DNA of 64,000 bases. It comes from Sediminitomix flava. Its GTDB lineage: Bacteria > Bacteroidota > Bacteroidia > Cytophagales > Flammeovirgaceae. Below are positions 34,540-44,111 of this stretch, piece after piece. The notes beneath the pieces are model-generated. The model did not search any database. It was not told the DNA's origin and saw only the letters and a program-made list of their open reading frames with translations. Within the stretch, counting starts at the first letter, position 1. Every line of letters starts with the position of its first letter. Position numbers and translations under genes: made by a program. Location of the stretch: the NCBI RefSeq assembly GCF_003149185.1, contig NZ_QGDO01000006.1, forward strand, positions 248,001 through 312,000. The letters run 5' to 3'.

Positions 34540-34959
34540 ATGTTACAGCCAAAAAGAACAAAGTTTAGAAAACAGCAGAAGGGCAGAGTGAAGGGGATGG
34601 CTCAGAGAGGTCATAGACTTTCATTCGGTAGCTTCGGTATCAAATCCCTAGAAGCTGGTTGGATTACTTCAAGACAGATTGAGGCTGCACGTATCGCTGT
34701 AACTAGAGCGATGAAAAGGGAGGGTCAATTGTGGATCCGTATTTTCCCAGACAAGCCTATTACAAGTAAGCCTGCCGAAGTAAGGATGGGTAAAGGTAAA
34801 GGTGCGCCTTCATATTGGGTAGCAACAGTGAAGCCAGGAACAATTCTTTTCGAATCTGACGGTGTGTCAGAGGAGATCGCAAGAGAATCATTGAGATTGG
34901 CAGAGCAAAAGCTTCCAATGAGAACAAAGTTTGTGGTTAGACCAGATTATGTAGGGTAA
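34540..34959 (+). CDS. rplP: Ribosomal protein L16
   Basis: This large-subunit protein sits near the peptidyl transferase centre and the A-site tRNA. It starts [16 protein letters not shown] and contains [14 protein letters not shown], both diagnostic, over 139 residues. It is the first gene of the cluster here. In most bacteria rpsC precedes it within the S10 operon, but the upstream neighbour in this genome is ldhA on the other strand, with 670 bases between. Confidence 0.98.
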   Translation: MLQPKRTKFRKQQKGRVKGMAQRGHRLSFGSFGIKSLEAGWITSRQIEAARIAVTRAMKREGQLWIRIFPDKPITSKPAEVRMGKGKGAPSYWVATVKPGTILFESDGVSEEIARESLRLAEQKLPMRTKFVVRPDYVG

Positions 34960-34965
34960 ATAATC

Positions 34966-35295
34966 ATGAAGACAAAAGAACTGAAAGATCAAGTAAAGGG
35001 ACTATCAGTAGAAGAGTTAGTAGCTCGTCTAGCTGATGCTGAGAAGAATTTAGAAAATTTGAAATTCGCTCATGCGGTAAGTCCAATCGAAAATCCTTTG
35101 CAAATCAGAACTGAGCGTAGAACAATCGCTCTTCTGAAAACAGAGTTGCATGCGAAAGTGACTGAGATTGTAAAAGAACAACTTAAAGCGGAAAACGTAA
35201 CGTTGGAAACTGCACGTGAGTTCTTGGCAAAAAACAGTTTTGCAGCACCAGTTAACTTGGCAATGGTGAAGAAACTGATTTCTCAAATCAACTAA
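34966..35295 (+). CDS. rpmC: Ribosomal protein L29 with a long C-terminal extension
   Basis: Residues 1-65 form the usual two-helix L29 (start MKTKELKDQVKGLSVEEL, then SPIENPLQIRTERRTIALLKTEL), binding near the exit tunnel. The frame continues to 109 residues, against about 65 in most bacteria. The added ~44 residues (from VTEIVKEQL to KKLISQIN) are predicted helical and Lys-poor. No stop or frameshift mark is seen at the expected end. It is 6 bases after rplP and 17 before rpsQ. Confidence 0.9.
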   Translation: MKTKELKDQVKGLSVEELVARLADAEKNLENLKFAHAVSPIENPLQIRTERRTIALLKTELHAKVTEIVKEQLKAENVTLETAREFLAKNSFAAPVNLAMVKKLISQIN

Positions 35296-35312
35296 GCGCT
35301 TAGCACAAGATT

Positions 35313-35567
35313 ATGGAAAGAAATTTCAGAAAGCAAAGAATTGGTGTAGTTGTAAGTAACAAGATGGATGCATCTATTACTGTAGCAGTAGAGACTAAGA
35401 AAAAGCACCCTATCTACGGTAAATTTACTAAACAAACTACAAAGTTTATGGCTCACGACGAGAAGAACGATTGTAACATTGGAGACACTGTTCGCATCAT
35501 GGAGACTCGTCCATTGAGTAAACGTAAAAGATGGAGACTGGTAGAGATTCTTGAAAGAGCAAAATAA
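35313..35567 (+). CDS. rpsQ: Ribosomal protein S17
   Basis: This primary 16S rRNA-binding protein has an OB fold. [20 protein letters not shown], the middle [19 protein letters not shown] and the late [20 protein letters not shown] are diagnostic. The length of 84 residues is normal. It lies between rpmC and rplN as in other bacteria. Confidence 0.97.
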   Translation: MERNFRKQRIGVVVSNKMDASITVAVETKKKHPIYGKFTKQTTKFMAHDEKNDCNIGDTVRIMETRPLSKRKRWRLVEILERAK

Positions 35568-35628
35568 TTTTTGCATTCAACTACTACCAGAATAAAACAA
35601 GGTTTTAAAATCCGAAAAGGATACAACA

Positions 35629-35997
35629 ATGATACAACAGGAATCAAGACTTAACGTAGCGGATAATTCAGGCGCAAAAGAAGTGCTTTGTATTCGTGTA
35701 CTGGGCGGTACTGGTAAAAGATACGCTTCTGTAGGCGATAAAATTGTTGTTACTGTTAAATCTGCCCTTTCTTCAGGTAATGTAAAGAAGGGTACAGTAT
35801 CAAAAGCTGTAGTTGTAAGAACAAAAAAAGAAATCCGTAGAAAAGACGGTTCTTACATTCGTTTCGAAGACAACGCAGCAGTGCTTCTTAACCCGCAAGA
35901 TGAGCCAAGAGGAACTCGTATCTTCGGCCCTGTAGCGAGAGAATTACGTGAGAAGCAGTTTATGAAGATTGTTTCACTTGCACCAGAGGTATTATAA
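35629..35997 (+). CDS. rplN: Ribosomal protein L14
   Basis: This large-subunit protein contacts 23S rRNA and the subunit interface. The start [19 protein letters not shown] and [14 protein letters not shown] are family signatures; 122 residues is the standard length. The 61-base spacer before it is larger than most in the cluster. It ends 2 bases before rplX. Confidence 0.98.
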   Translation: MIQQESRLNVADNSGAKEVLCIRVLGGTGKRYASVGDKIVVTVKSALSSGNVKKGTVSKAVVVRTKKEIRRKDGSYIRFEDNAAVLLNPQDEPRGTRIFGPVARELREKQFMKIVSLAPEVL

Positions 35998-35999
35998 TC

Positions 36000-36323
36000 A
36001 TGAGAAAGAAATTTCATATCAAAACTGGCGACAAAGTTGAAGTAATCGCTGGTAATCACAAAGGTCAACAAGGAACAGTGAAAGCTATCCTTGCTAAAAA
36101 TGACCGCGTGATCGTGGAAGGCGTGAACATGGTTACGAAGCACGTGAAGCCAACTGCCGAAAAGCCAGAAGGAGGCGTGAAAAAAGAAGAGGCAGGCATC
36201 CATATTTCTAACGTAATGTTAGTAGATCCTAAATCTGGTGAAACTACTAGAACAGGTCGTAAAGCGGATGAGAATGGCAAGTTGAAGAGATATTCTAAGA
36301 AATCAGATCAATTCATCGACTAA
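36000..36323 (+). CDS. rplX: Ribosomal protein L24
   Basis: This early assembly protein binds the 5' part of 23S rRNA. The KOW motif is at the start ([21 protein letters not shown]), followed by [13 protein letters not shown]. The length of 107 residues is normal. Its stop overlaps the rplE start by one base (TAATG), so translation is coupled. Confidence 0.97.
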   Translation: MRKKFHIKTGDKVEVIAGNHKGQQGTVKAILAKNDRVIVEGVNMVTKHVKPTAEKPEGGVKKEEAGIHISNVMLVDPKSGETTRTGRKADENGKLKRYSKKSDQFID

Positions 36324-36865
36324 TGGCAACTCCAAGACTTCAGAAAAAATATAACGAAGAAATCGCTCCTGCTCTTAAGGAACGTTTCCAATACAAGTCA
36401 GCAATGCAAGTGCCTAAGGTCACTAAAATCGTGATCAACAGAGGTATCGGTGAAGCGGTAGCTGACAAGAAGCTAGTGGATATCGGTGTAGAAGAGCTTA
36501 CGCTTATCGCAGGTCAAAAAGCTGTTCCTACTTACTCTAAGAAAGCAATCTCTAACTTTAAGTTGAGAGAAAATATGCCGATCGGAGCGAGAGTGACACT
36601 AAGAAGAGACAATATGTACGAATTCTTAGATCGTCTTATCTCAATCTCTCTTCCTCGTGAAAGAGACTTCCAAGGTGTGAACACTAAATTGGATGGTAGA
36701 GGTAACTATACTTTGGGTATCAAAGAGCAAATCATCTTCCCAGAGATCTCTATCGACAAAGTGAAGAAAGTAACTGGTATGGACATCACTATCGTTACTT
36801 CTGCAAACACTGACGAAGAGGCGTATGAGCTTCTAAAACAATTCGGAATGCCTTTCAAAAAATAA
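36323..36865 (+). CDS. rplE: Ribosomal protein L5
   Basis: It binds 5S rRNA and contacts P-site tRNA. Family motifs include [35 protein letters not shown] and the late [14 protein letters not shown]. 180 residues is standard. Its ATG shares one base with the rplX stop; 16 bases separate it from rpsN. Confidence 0.98.
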   Translation: MATPRLQKKYNEEIAPALKERFQYKSAMQVPKVTKIVINRGIGEAVADKKLVDIGVEELTLIAGQKAVPTYSKKAISNFKLRENMPIGARVTLRRDNMYEFLDRLISISLPRERDFQGVNTKLDGRGNYTLGIKEQIIFPEISIDKVKKVTGMDITIVTSANTDEEAYELLKQFGMPFKK

Positions 36866-36881
36866 TTAGAAATTTAGAATT

Positions 36882-37151
36882 ATGGCAAGAGAATCGATAA
36901 AAGCGAGAGAGCGCAAAAGAGAAAGACTTGTAGCAAAATACGCTGACAAAAGAAAGCAGCTAAAAGAAGCAGGTGATTATGTAGGCCTGGACAAGTTGCC
37001 TAAAAACTCTTCACCAGTGAGATTGCACAACCGTTGTAAGCTAACAGGAAGACCAAAAGGTTATATCCGTAAGTTCGGTATCTCAAGGGTGACATTCAGA
37101 GAAATGGCTTCTGCTGGTAAAATCCCTGGCGTAACGAAAGCTAGCTGGTAA
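36882..37151 (+). CDS. rpsN: Ribosomal protein S14 (zinc-free long form)
   Basis: It helps build the 30S head. The 89-residue form starts [17 protein letters not shown] and ends [18 protein letters not shown]. Only one Cys (in [13 protein letters not shown]) is present, so the zinc-binding CxxC pairs of the short form are absent. Its expression should not depend on zinc. Confidence 0.97.
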   Translation: MARESIKARERKRERLVAKYADKRKQLKEAGDYVGLDKLPKNSSPVRLHNRCKLTGRPKGYIRKFGISRVTFREMASAGKIPGVTKASW

Positions 37152-37217
37152 GATTTTAAGGAGTTTTTAAGAAGAATTAAAGCCTACCCATAAGGGAGGA
37201 ACTAAAATATTTGAGCA

Positions 37218-37616
37218 ATGACAGATCCTATTGCAGATTACCTGACAAGATTGAGAAACGCTATTCGTGCAAACCGCAGAGTAGTGGATATCCCTGCTTC
37301 AAACTTGAAGAAGCAGATCACTAAGGTGCTTCACGACAAAGGATTCATCCAAGGTTACAAATTCGAGGATGGCGTGAACACACAAGGTAACATCAAGATC
37401 GCTCTTAAGTACAATGCAGTGACTAAACAACCAGCGATGATTTCTCTAGAAAGAGTATCTCGTCCAGGTTTGAGAAAGTACGCTAAAGCGTCTGAAATGC
37501 CACGCGTATTGAACGGTTTGGGTGTTGCTATTTTGTCTACTTCGAGAGGAGTTGTTACAGACAAAGAAGCACGTGAATTAAACGTAGGTGGCGAAGTTCT
37601 TTGCTACGTATACTAA
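37218..37616 (+). CDS. rpsH: Ribosomal protein S8
   Basis: This is a 16S rRNA-binding protein; in E. coli it represses the spc operon. The start MTDPIADYLTRLRNAIRA and the end TSRGVVTDKEARELNVGGEVLCYVY are diagnostic. 132 residues is normal. A 66-base spacer precedes it. Confidence 0.98.
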   Translation: MTDPIADYLTRLRNAIRANRRVVDIPASNLKKQITKVLHDKGFIQGYKFEDGVNTQGNIKIALKYNAVTKQPAMISLERVSRPGLRKYAKASEMPRVLNGLGVAILSTSRGVVTDKEARELNVGGEVLCYVY

Positions 37617-37653
37617 GAGGAAATATTCACACGAATAGAAATAATAGATAGCA

Positions 37654-38208
37654 ATGTCAAGAATTGGTAAAAAGCCTGTAGCCGTACCTGCTGGTGTAGA
37701 AGTGAAAATTTCTGCAGAGCATGTGCTTGAAGTGAAAGGCCCAAAAGGAACGCTAACTCAGCAAATCGATAAAGATATCGAAGTAGAAATTGCTGAAGGT
37801 GAAGTAGTCTTGAAAAGACCTACAGAGCAAAAGCGCCATAAAGCAATGCACGGTCTTTACCGCGCGTTGATCCAAAATATGGTTGTTGGTGTTAGCGAAG
37901 GTTACAAAAAAGAATTAGAATTAGTCGGTGTTGGTTTCAAAGCGGCTAATCAAGGAAATATCCTAGACCTAGACTTAGGTTACTCTCATAAGATTATCTT
38001 TGAGGTACCTTCAGAAGTTAAGGTAGCAACTGAGACTGCAAAAGGTAAAGCACCTCGCGTAATCTTGGAAAGTGCTGATAAGCAACTTATCGGACAAGTG
38101 GCTGCCAAGCTTAAGTCTCTTCGTAAAGTTGAGCCTTATAAAGGTAAGGGTGTTATGTTTGTTGGTGAGTATATTAGAAGAAAAGCTGGTAAAGCAGCTG
38201 GTAAATAA
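37654..38208 (+). CDS. rplF: Ribosomal protein L6
   Basis: It sits near the factor-binding site of the 50S subunit. Both repeats are visible: [17 protein letters not shown] with KGPKGTLTQ, then [11 protein letters not shown]. The late [25 protein letters not shown] is the family end. 184 residues is the usual length; rplR starts 8 bases after its stop. Confidence 0.98.
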   Translation: MSRIGKKPVAVPAGVEVKISAEHVLEVKGPKGTLTQQIDKDIEVEIAEGEVVLKRPTEQKRHKAMHGLYRALIQNMVVGVSEGYKKELELVGVGFKAANQGNILDLDLGYSHKIIFEVPSEVKVATETAKGKAPRVILESADKQLIGQVAAKLKSLRKVEPYKGKGVMFVGEYIRRKAGKAAGK

Positions 38209-38216
38209 TAAATACC

Positions 38217-38567
38217 ATGGCTAATAAAGTTAATAAAAGACTGAAAATAAAAAGAAGAATCAGAGGAAGACTCTCTGGTACTGCTGAGAGACCAAGACTC
38301 TCTGTTTTCAAAAGTAATACAGCCATCACTGCTCAGCTAATCGATGATGAAAAAGGTCACACTATGTTGACTGTTTCTTCTAGAGAAATCAATGCGGAGG
38401 CTAAATCAGCAAACATTGCATTGGCTACTGAAGTAGGTAAGAAAGTTGCTGAGAAAGCTACAGCTGCAGGTGTTTCAGCTGTTGTTTTTGACCGTAACGG
38501 CTACTTGTACCACGGTAAAGTAAAAGCCTTGGCTGACGGAGCAAGAGAAGCTGGTTTGAAATTCTAA
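38217..38567 (+). CDS. rplR: Ribosomal protein L18
   Basis: This 5S rRNA-binding protein has the basic N-terminus [28 protein letters not shown] and the end [28 protein letters not shown]. 116 residues is standard. Confidence 0.98.
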   Translation: MANKVNKRLKIKRRIRGRLSGTAERPRLSVFKSNTAITAQLIDDEKGHTMLTVSSREINAEAKSANIALATEVGKKVAEKATAAGVSAVVFDRNGYLYHGKVKALADGAREAGLKF

Positions 38568-38581
38568 AAAAATTACAAGTA

Positions 38582-39100
38582 ATGAAGAACAACATCATTC
38601 AACGTGTAAAATCAACCGACCTCGAGCTTACGGAAAATGTAGTTGCTATCAAAAGAGTAGCTAAAGTAGTAAAAGGTGGTAGAAGATTCTCTTTCTCTGC
38701 GATCGTTGTGGTTGGTAATGGTGATGGTATTGTAGGTCACGGTTTGGGTAAAGCAAACGAGGTGACTGACGCTATCGCGAAAGGAATCGATGAGGCGAAG
38801 AAAAACCTAATCAAAGTTCCTGTATTCAAAGGTACTCTACCTCATGCCCAAAAGGGTAAATTTGGTGGTGGACGTGTATTGATCAAGCCAGCATCTCAAG
38901 GTACAGGAGTTATCGCCGGTGGTGCGATGCGTGCTGTATTGGAAGCTGCAGGTATTCACGACGTATTAGCAAAGTCTCAAGGGTCATCTAACCCTCACAA
39001 TGTGGTTAAAGCAACTATCGATGCACTGACTCTTTTAAGAGATCCTAAGATGGTAGCTGCACAAAGAGGAGTATCTTTGAGTAAAGTTTTTAACGGTTAA
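38582..39100 (+). CDS. rpsE: Ribosomal protein S5
   Basis: It works in decoding accuracy beside S4. [25 protein letters not shown] and [10 protein letters not shown]-type ([13 protein letters not shown]) motifs, then [18 protein letters not shown], are diagnostic. 172 residues is normal. rpmD follows by 14 bases. Confidence 0.98.
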   Translation: MKNNIIQRVKSTDLELTENVVAIKRVAKVVKGGRRFSFSAIVVVGNGDGIVGHGLGKANEVTDAIAKGIDEAKKNLIKVPVFKGTLPHAQKGKFGGGRVLIKPASQGTGVIAGGAMRAVLEAAGIHDVLAKSQGSSNPHNVVKATIDALTLLRDPKMVAAQRGVSLSKVFNG

Positions 39101-39114
39101 TCAAGCAGTTTCAA

Positions 39115-39294
39115 ATGGCAAAGATCAAAATCACTCAAATCAAGAGTACAATTAAAAGACCTGAAAATCAGAAGCGTACTCTTGTTGCACTTGGCCTTGG
39201 CCGTATCGGAAAGAGCGTAGAAAAAGAAACTACGCCTCAGATCAATGGCATGGTAGCGAAGGTGCAACACTTGGTTAAAGTTGAAGAGTTATAA
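39115..39294 (+). CDS. rpmD: Ribosomal protein L30
   Basis: A short frame of 59 codons (ATG at 39115, TAA at 39292) encodes MAKIKITQIKS and later LVALGLGRIGKSVEKE, the L30 signature, ending in HLVKVEEL. It occupies the expected slot between rpsE and rplO. Its length is typical, and small size makes it easy to miss. Confidence 0.97.
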   Translation: MAKIKITQIKSTIKRPENQKRTLVALGLGRIGKSVEKETTPQINGMVAKVQHLVKVEEL

Positions 39295-39311
39295 TATCTT
39301 TTGTACTTTTG
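39281..39311 (+). promoter_or_regulatory. Internal promoter before rplO-secY
   Basis: TACTTTTG (39304-39311) is an exact -7 match, with TTG (39281-39283) 20 bases upstream inside the end of rpmD. It would give a ~50-nt leader for rplO, secY, map and infA. Confidence 0.6.
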
Positions 39312-39366
39312 CACATCCGCAATAGTACGATGTAGATGTTTGCATACTATAATCAGCATCTTAATT

Positions 39367-39813
39367 ATGAAATTACATACATTACGTCCAGCAGCGGGAG
39401 CTGTAAGAAACAATAAAAGGGTTGGTCGTGGACAAGGGTCCGGAAAAGGTGGTACGGCTGCTAAAGGACATAAAGGAGCTCAATCAAGATCAGGTTACTC
39501 ACGTAAACTAGGTTTTGAAGGTGGTCAAATGCCTCTTTACAGACGTGTACCTAAATTTGGATTTAAAAACCCAAATAGAGTAGCTTACACTCCTGTGAAC
39601 TTAGACACGCTACAGAAGATTGCGGAATCTAAAGGGATTACTTCTTTTGGTCCTGCTGAATTCGTTCAATTAGGATTTGCTTCTAAGAACGAAAAAGTAA
39701 AGGTACTTGGAAGAGGTGAGCTCGCTACAGGAATCGAAGTTTCAGCACACGCTTTCTCTGCTTCAGCTTTAGAATCAATTGAAAAAGCAGGCGGGAAGGC
39801 TCAGACACTGTAA
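39367..39813 (+). CDS. rplO: Ribosomal protein L15
   Basis: This large-subunit assembly protein is glycine- and lysine-rich at its N-terminus (RVGRGQGSGKGGTAAKGHKG), then LGFEGGQMPLYRRVPKFGF. I start at the ATG at 39367 (148 residues), since MKLHTLRPAAGA is the conserved beginning. The frame runs 22 codons further up, through the promoter-like TACTTTTG, and is unlikely to be translated. Confidence 0.96.
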   Translation: MKLHTLRPAAGAVRNNKRVGRGQGSGKGGTAAKGHKGAQSRSGYSRKLGFEGGQMPLYRRVPKFGFKNPNRVAYTPVNLDTLQKIAESKGITSFGPAEFVQLGFASKNEKVKVLGRGELATGIEVSAHAFSASALESIEKAGGKAQTL

Positions 39814-39818
39814 GAGCT

Positions 39819-41147
39819 ATGAAATTTTTCACAACACTAAAGAACATCTTTTCAATCAAGGAACTCAGGGATAAGATTATTTATACCCTGGGCTTCTTGG
39901 CAATTTTTAGGCTAGGTTCGTTTATTGTTTTACCTGGTGTAGACACAGAAAGCTTGACAAGTCAGTCAGGTGGATTTTTGGGATTCTTAGATGTATTCCT
40001 AGGTGGGGCATTTAACCGTGCTTCTATCTTTGCCTTGGGTATCATGCCATACATCTCTGCTTCCATTGTGATCCAGCTGCTTTCTATGGCTATTCCTTAT
40101 TTTCAGAGATTGCAAAAAGAAGGGGAGTCTGGAAGAAAGAAAATCAACCAGATTACTCGTGTTTTGACAATCCTAATCACATTTGGTCAGGGTACAGGAT
40201 ATTTGATGTCTACTATCCCGTCTGAAGCGATTATGGTTGAGCAAAGCTTCTTTATTGCTTCATCTTTGATTATTCTCACTGCAGGTACGGTGTTCTGCAT
40301 GTGGCTAGGTGAAAAAATTACCGACAAAGGAATTGGTAACGGTATCTCTATGCTTATCATGGTAGGTATTATTGCCAGTTTACCAGGTGCAATCGTAGAA
40401 GAATTTGCCGCTAAGGGATCTCGCGGTTTCCTTATCCTATTTATCGAATTACTAGCATTCTTCATCGTAGTGATGGGAGTGGTATTGCTGTCTACAGCAG
40501 TACGTAAAGTGCCTATTCAGTATGCACGTCAGGTAGTAGGAGCTGGTGGTAAGAAAAAGACTTTGAACACAGGTCAACGTTCTTACTTACCATTGAAGGT
40601 TAACGCAGCAAACGTGATGCCTATCATTTTTGCTCAATCTCTTATGTTCGTTCCACCACTAATTGCAGGGGTGTGGCAAGAAGATTCAGATACTGCTAGA
40701 ACTATTTACTATGCATTCTCTGACTTCACGAGCTGGCAATACAACCTAACGTTTGCCCTACTTATTATCCTTTTCACATTCTTCTACACAGCTATTACGA
40801 TCAATCCACAGCAAATCTCTGAGGACCTTAGACGTAACAACGCATTTATCCCAGGTGTAAAACCAGGTGAGCCAACAGCTGATTTTATTGCAACAGTAGT
40901 GGATCGTATTACGATGCCTTCTGCAATTTATCTAGCTGTTATTGCTATTTTACCTGCGTTTGCAGCTTTGATGGGCGTGTCTCAAGGTTTCGCTAGATTC
41001 TTTGGTGGTACATCATTGATCATTATGGTTGGAGTAGTGTTGGATACATTACAACAAATTGAATCGTATTTGTTGATGCAACACTATGAAGGTATGATGA
41101 AGTCAGGTAATGTCAAAGGTAGACAAAACGTGGCTACAATGGCCTAA
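39819..41147 (+). CDS. secY: Preprotein translocase subunit SecY
   Basis: This is the channel protein of the Sec system. It has ten hydrophobic segments over 442 residues. Family features are LGIMPYISASIVIQLL, GIGNGISMLI and the cytosolic loop NPQQISEDLRRNNAFIPGVKPGEPT. It lies 5 bases after rplO and 9 before map, as in many genomes. Confidence 0.98.
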   Translation: MKFFTTLKNIFSIKELRDKIIYTLGFLAIFRLGSFIVLPGVDTESLTSQSGGFLGFLDVFLGGAFNRASIFALGIMPYISASIVIQLLSMAIPYFQRLQKEGESGRKKINQITRVLTILITFGQGTGYLMSTIPSEAIMVEQSFFIASSLIILTAGTVFCMWLGEKITDKGIGNGISMLIMVGIIASLPGAIVEEFAAKGSRGFLILFIELLAFFIVVMGVVLLSTAVRKVPIQYARQVVGAGGKKKTLNTGQRSYLPLKVNAANVMPIIFAQSLMFVPPLIAGVWQEDSDTARTIYYAFSDFTSWQYNLTFALLIILFTFFYTAITINPQQISEDLRRNNAFIPGVKPGEPTADFIATVVDRITMPSAIYLAVIAILPAFAALMGVSQGFARFFGGTSLIIMVGVVLDTLQQIESYLLMQHYEGMMKSGNVKGRQNVATMA

Positions 41148-41156
41148 TATTGCCTA

Positions 41157-41930
41157 ATGGTATACTATAAAACAGATAGTGAAATTGAGCTTATGCGACA
41201 GAGTGCTGACCTTTTAGGTCGTACGCACGGTGAAGTTGCTAAGCATATCAAAGAAGGAGTGAGTCTTAGCCACCTTGATAAAATCGCTGAAGATTTTATC
41301 AAGGATCATGGGGCCACTCCTTCTTTCCTGAATTATAATGGTTTTCCTGCATCCCTTTGTATGTCTCTCAACGATGTAGTTGTACACGGAATTCCGAATG
41401 ATTACGAGTTGAAAGATGGAGATGTCATTTCCATCGACTGTGGGGTTTACTTAAATGAATATCATTCTGATAGTGCATTTACTTATCCTGTAGGGAATGT
41501 AGCACCGGATGTGATGCAATTACTAAAAGTTACCAAAGATTCTCTTTATCTTGGTATCGAACAAGTAAAGGCAAACAACCGAATTGGTGATGTAAGTTTT
41601 GCAATTCAGGAATACGCTGAAAAACATGGATACTCTGTAGTAAGAGAGTTGGTAGGCCATGGATTAGGACGCAGTCTTCATGAAGAACCTGAAGTTCCTA
41701 ATTATGGTAAACGAGGGCGAGGAATTAAATTCAAAAATGGTTTAGTAATCGCCATCGAGCCAATGATCAATATGGGGACACGTAATGTTGTTCAGGATAA
41801 TGACGGTTGGACAATCCGTACTCGTGATTCGAAACCATCAGCTCATTATGAGCACACGGTGGCTTTCCATAATGACAAGGCAGAAGTCTTAACCACATTT
41901 AAGTATATAGAAGAAGTATTTAAATTCTGA
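41157..41930 (+). CDS. map: Type I methionine aminopeptidase
   Basis: It removes N-terminal Met from new proteins, using two metal ions. Ligands and catalytic residues are seen in [22 protein letters not shown] (two Asp), [18 protein letters not shown] (His), AIEPMINMG (Glu) and [10 protein letters not shown] (Glu). 257 residues is typical. The infA start is 1 base after its stop. Confidence 0.97.
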   Translation: MVYYKTDSEIELMRQSADLLGRTHGEVAKHIKEGVSLSHLDKIAEDFIKDHGATPSFLNYNGFPASLCMSLNDVVVHGIPNDYELKDGDVISIDCGVYLNEYHSDSAFTYPVGNVAPDVMQLLKVTKDSLYLGIEQVKANNRIGDVSFAIQEYAEKHGYSVVRELVGHGLGRSLHEEPEVPNYGKRGRGIKFKNGLVIAIEPMINMGTRNVVQDNDGWTIRTRDSKPSAHYEHTVAFHNDKAEVLTTFKYIEEVFKF

Positions 41931-41931
41931 T

Positions 41932-42150
41932 ATGCCAAAACAGTCGAATATTGTTCAGGACGGAACAATTGTAGAAGCACTTTCAAATGCTATGTTCCGT
42001 GTCGAGTTGCAGAATGGGCACCAAGTCATTGCCCATATTTCTGGTAAGATGCGTATGCACTACATTCGTATTCTTCCTGGAGATAAAGTAAAATTGGAGA
42101 TGTCTCCTTATGACTTGACTAAAGGAAGAATTGTATACAGATACAAATAA
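41932..42150 (+). CDS. infA: Translation initiation factor IF-1
   Basis: This single OB-fold factor occupies the A site during initiation. The sequence has [26 protein letters not shown] and [35 protein letters not shown], all conserved. 72 residues is standard. It lies directly after map. Confidence 0.98.
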   Translation: MPKQSNIVQDGTIVEALSNAMFRVELQNGHQVIAHISGKMRMHYIRILPGDKVKLEMSPYDLTKGRIVYRYK

Positions 42151-42292
42151 GACTGAATGCTTAACATTCATTAAAGCTGTATCGGGAACAATTTAGCTCT
42201 ATTTTGTTTTCTTTTGCGGGAACTTTATAGAACTATTCCTATGGTGATCAGGAATTTAAGGTTCGTATTCAGTATTTTCAACGTATATACAA

Positions 42293-42409
42293 ATGAAAGT
42301 TAAAGCTTCAATTAAGAAGAGAAGTTCTGATGATAAGATCATCAGACGTAAAGGTAAGCTTTACGTGATTAACAAAAAGAATCCTCGTCATAAGCAAAGA
42401 CAAGGATAA
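42293..42409 (+). CDS. rpmJ: Ribosomal protein L36 (zinc-free form)
   Basis: A 38-codon frame (ATG at 42293) starts [12 protein letters not shown] and ends NPRHKQRQG, the L36 hallmark. The Cys residues of the zinc-binding form are absent (Ser, Asp and Asn at those places). It sits between infA and rpsM as expected; the 142-base gap before it holds no other gene. Confidence 0.96.
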   Translation: MKVKASIKKRSSDDKIIRRKGKLYVINKKNPRHKQRQG

Positions 42410-42473
42410 TTAATCACTTTAGCCGAACAGAAGAAAATTAGTAATAAAGTTCAAATTATCTAGTTAAGACAAA

Positions 42474-42842
42474 ATGGCACGTATTTCAGGTGTTGATATT
42501 CCAGATAATAAGAGAGGAATCATTTCTCTTACTTATATCTTCGGAATTGGAAGACCATCTGCTGCAGTGATCTTGGAGAAAGCAGGAGTAGATGCAGATA
42601 AGCAGGTGAAAGATTGGACTGATGAAGAGGCTCAAAGCATCAGGGAAATCATCACAAACGATTTCAAAACTGAAGGTGAGTTGAAATCAGAGATCCAATT
42701 GAACATCAAGCGTTTGATGGACATTGGTTGTTACAGAGGTTTGCGTCACAGAAAAGGATTACCTTTGAGAGGACAAAGAACTAAAAACAACTCTCGTACT
42801 CGTAAAGGTAAGAGAAAAACTGTAGCAGGTAAGAAGAAGTAA
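42474..42842 (+). CDS. rpsM: Ribosomal protein S13
   Basis: This 30S head protein contacts tRNA and the 50S bridge. [25 protein letters not shown] and the end [25 protein letters not shown] are diagnostic. 122 residues is normal. Confidence 0.98.
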   Translation: MARISGVDIPDNKRGIISLTYIFGIGRPSAAVILEKAGVDADKQVKDWTDEEAQSIREIITNDFKTEGELKSEIQLNIKRLMDIGCYRGLRHRKGLPLRGQRTKNNSRTRKGKRKTVAGKKK

Positions 42843-42912
42843 TCATTAGTTGTTTGCGAAATAGCCTAAACTAATTCGCAAGCAGATATTGACTCAAAAA
42901 AATTATTTGAGA

Positions 42913-43305
42913 ATGGCTCAAAAAAGAAAAGAAAAAGCGAAAAAGAGAGTTGTTCGCGTTGATCAAGTAGGTGAAGTACACATCAAAGCTTCTTTCAACA
43001 ACATCATCATCTCTATTACTAACAAGGACGGACAAGTTATCTCTTGGTCGACTGCTGGTAAAATGGGCTTCAGAGGTTCTAAAAAGAACACTCCTTACGC
43101 AGCTCAGCAAGCAGCTTCTGATTGTGCAAAAGTTGCACATGAGTTAGGTATGAGAAAAGCAGAGGTTTTCGTAAAAGGACCTGGTTCTGGTAGAGAATCT
43201 GCTATCCGTACAATCCAAAACTCAGGAATCGAAGTTACAGCGATCAGAGACGTGACGCCACTTCCACACAATGGATGTCGTCCTCCAAAAAGAAGAAGAG
43301 TCTGA
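42913..43305 (+). CDS. rpsK: Ribosomal protein S11
   Basis: This platform protein lies near the mRNA exit. [20 protein letters not shown] and [26 protein letters not shown] are diagnostic. The start at 42913 ([11 protein letters not shown], 130 residues) is chosen over the in-frame ATG at 42889, because the latter adds eight unrelated residues. Confidence 0.97.
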   Translation: MAQKRKEKAKKRVVRVDQVGEVHIKASFNNIIISITNKDGQVISWSTAGKMGFRGSKKNTPYAAQQAASDCAKVAHELGMRKAEVFVKGPGSGRESAIRTIQNSGIEVTAIRDVTPLPHNGCRPPKRRRV

Positions 43306-43336
43306 TATGACTTTTCATGGGATGTTGTTGATATAG

Positions 43337-43360
43337 TTGGCCACTATAAAAAAAGGCCAA
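43337..43360 (+). other. Hairpin in the rpsK-rpsD spacer
   Basis: TTGGCC (43337-43342) and GGCCAA (43355-43360) form a perfect 6-bp stem with a 12-nt A-rich loop in the 106-base spacer. S4 commonly regulates this operon in other bacteria, so a control site is possible; not shown. Confidence 0.35.
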
Positions 43361-43411
43361 GATCATTAACACACTCTTTATTTTTATTCAACGAATTTAA
43401 TTCAATAAGAA

Positions 43412-44017
43412 ATGGCTAGATATACAGGCCCTACTTCGAAAATTGCTAGAAAGTTTAATGATCCAATTTTCGGAGCGTGCAAAGAGCTTAAGAAAAAAGC
43501 TTATCCTCCAGGACAACACGGAAACAAGAGAAGAAGAAAGCAGTCTGAGTATGCAATCCAACTTGCAGAAAAGCAAAAAGCTAAATATACTTACGGTGTG
43601 CTAGAGAAGCAATTCCGTAACTTGTTCAAAGCTGCTGCTGCTAAACCAGGTATTACTGGTGAAAACTTGTTGAAGTTCTTGGAAGCAAGATTGGACAACA
43701 CAGTTTACAGATTGGGTATCGCTCCTACTCGTAGAGCGGCTCGTCAATTGGTGTCTCACAAGCACATCACTGTAAACGGAGAGATTGTAAATATCCCTTC
43801 ATATACGTTGAAACCAGGTGATATCGTTGGTGTGAAAGCTAAATCTCAAGCAATGGGTAAAATCCAAGAGGCGCTTTCTGGACGTCAACGTGCTTCATTC
43901 AGCTGGTTAGAATGGGATACTGAGCGTATGGTTGGTAAGTACATCACTCAACCTGAAAGAGAGGAGATTCCTGAGCAAATCAAGGAACAGCTGATTGTCG
44001 AACTTTATTCGAAATAA
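43412..44017 (+). CDS. rpsD: Ribosomal protein S4
   Basis: This primary 16S rRNA-binding protein is an alpha-operon regulator in E. coli. [14 protein letters not shown] begins it; the S4 RNA-binding domain has [31 protein letters not shown]. 201 residues is typical. The N-terminal Cys residues of zinc-binding S4 are reduced to one ([18 protein letters not shown]), so it is zinc-free. Confidence 0.98.
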   Translation: MARYTGPTSKIARKFNDPIFGACKELKKKAYPPGQHGNKRRRKQSEYAIQLAEKQKAKYTYGVLEKQFRNLFKAAAAKPGITGENLLKFLEARLDNTVYRLGIAPTRRAARQLVSHKHITVNGEIVNIPSYTLKPGDIVGVKAKSQAMGKIQEALSGRQRASFSWLEWDTERMVGKYITQPEREEIPEQIKEQLIVELYSK

Positions 44018-44111
44018 TTTTCTTCTTATCAGAAAACAGTTTTGTGGATATTTTACTATCTTCAAGACTGTTTTCTGCATTTCATAAAAATCAATATCAA
44101 AAGCAGCATAT

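Noticed and set aside
39301-39366. Longer N-terminus for ribosomal protein L15
   Set aside because: The extra codons translate a promoter-like and Cys-rich stretch unrelated to L15.
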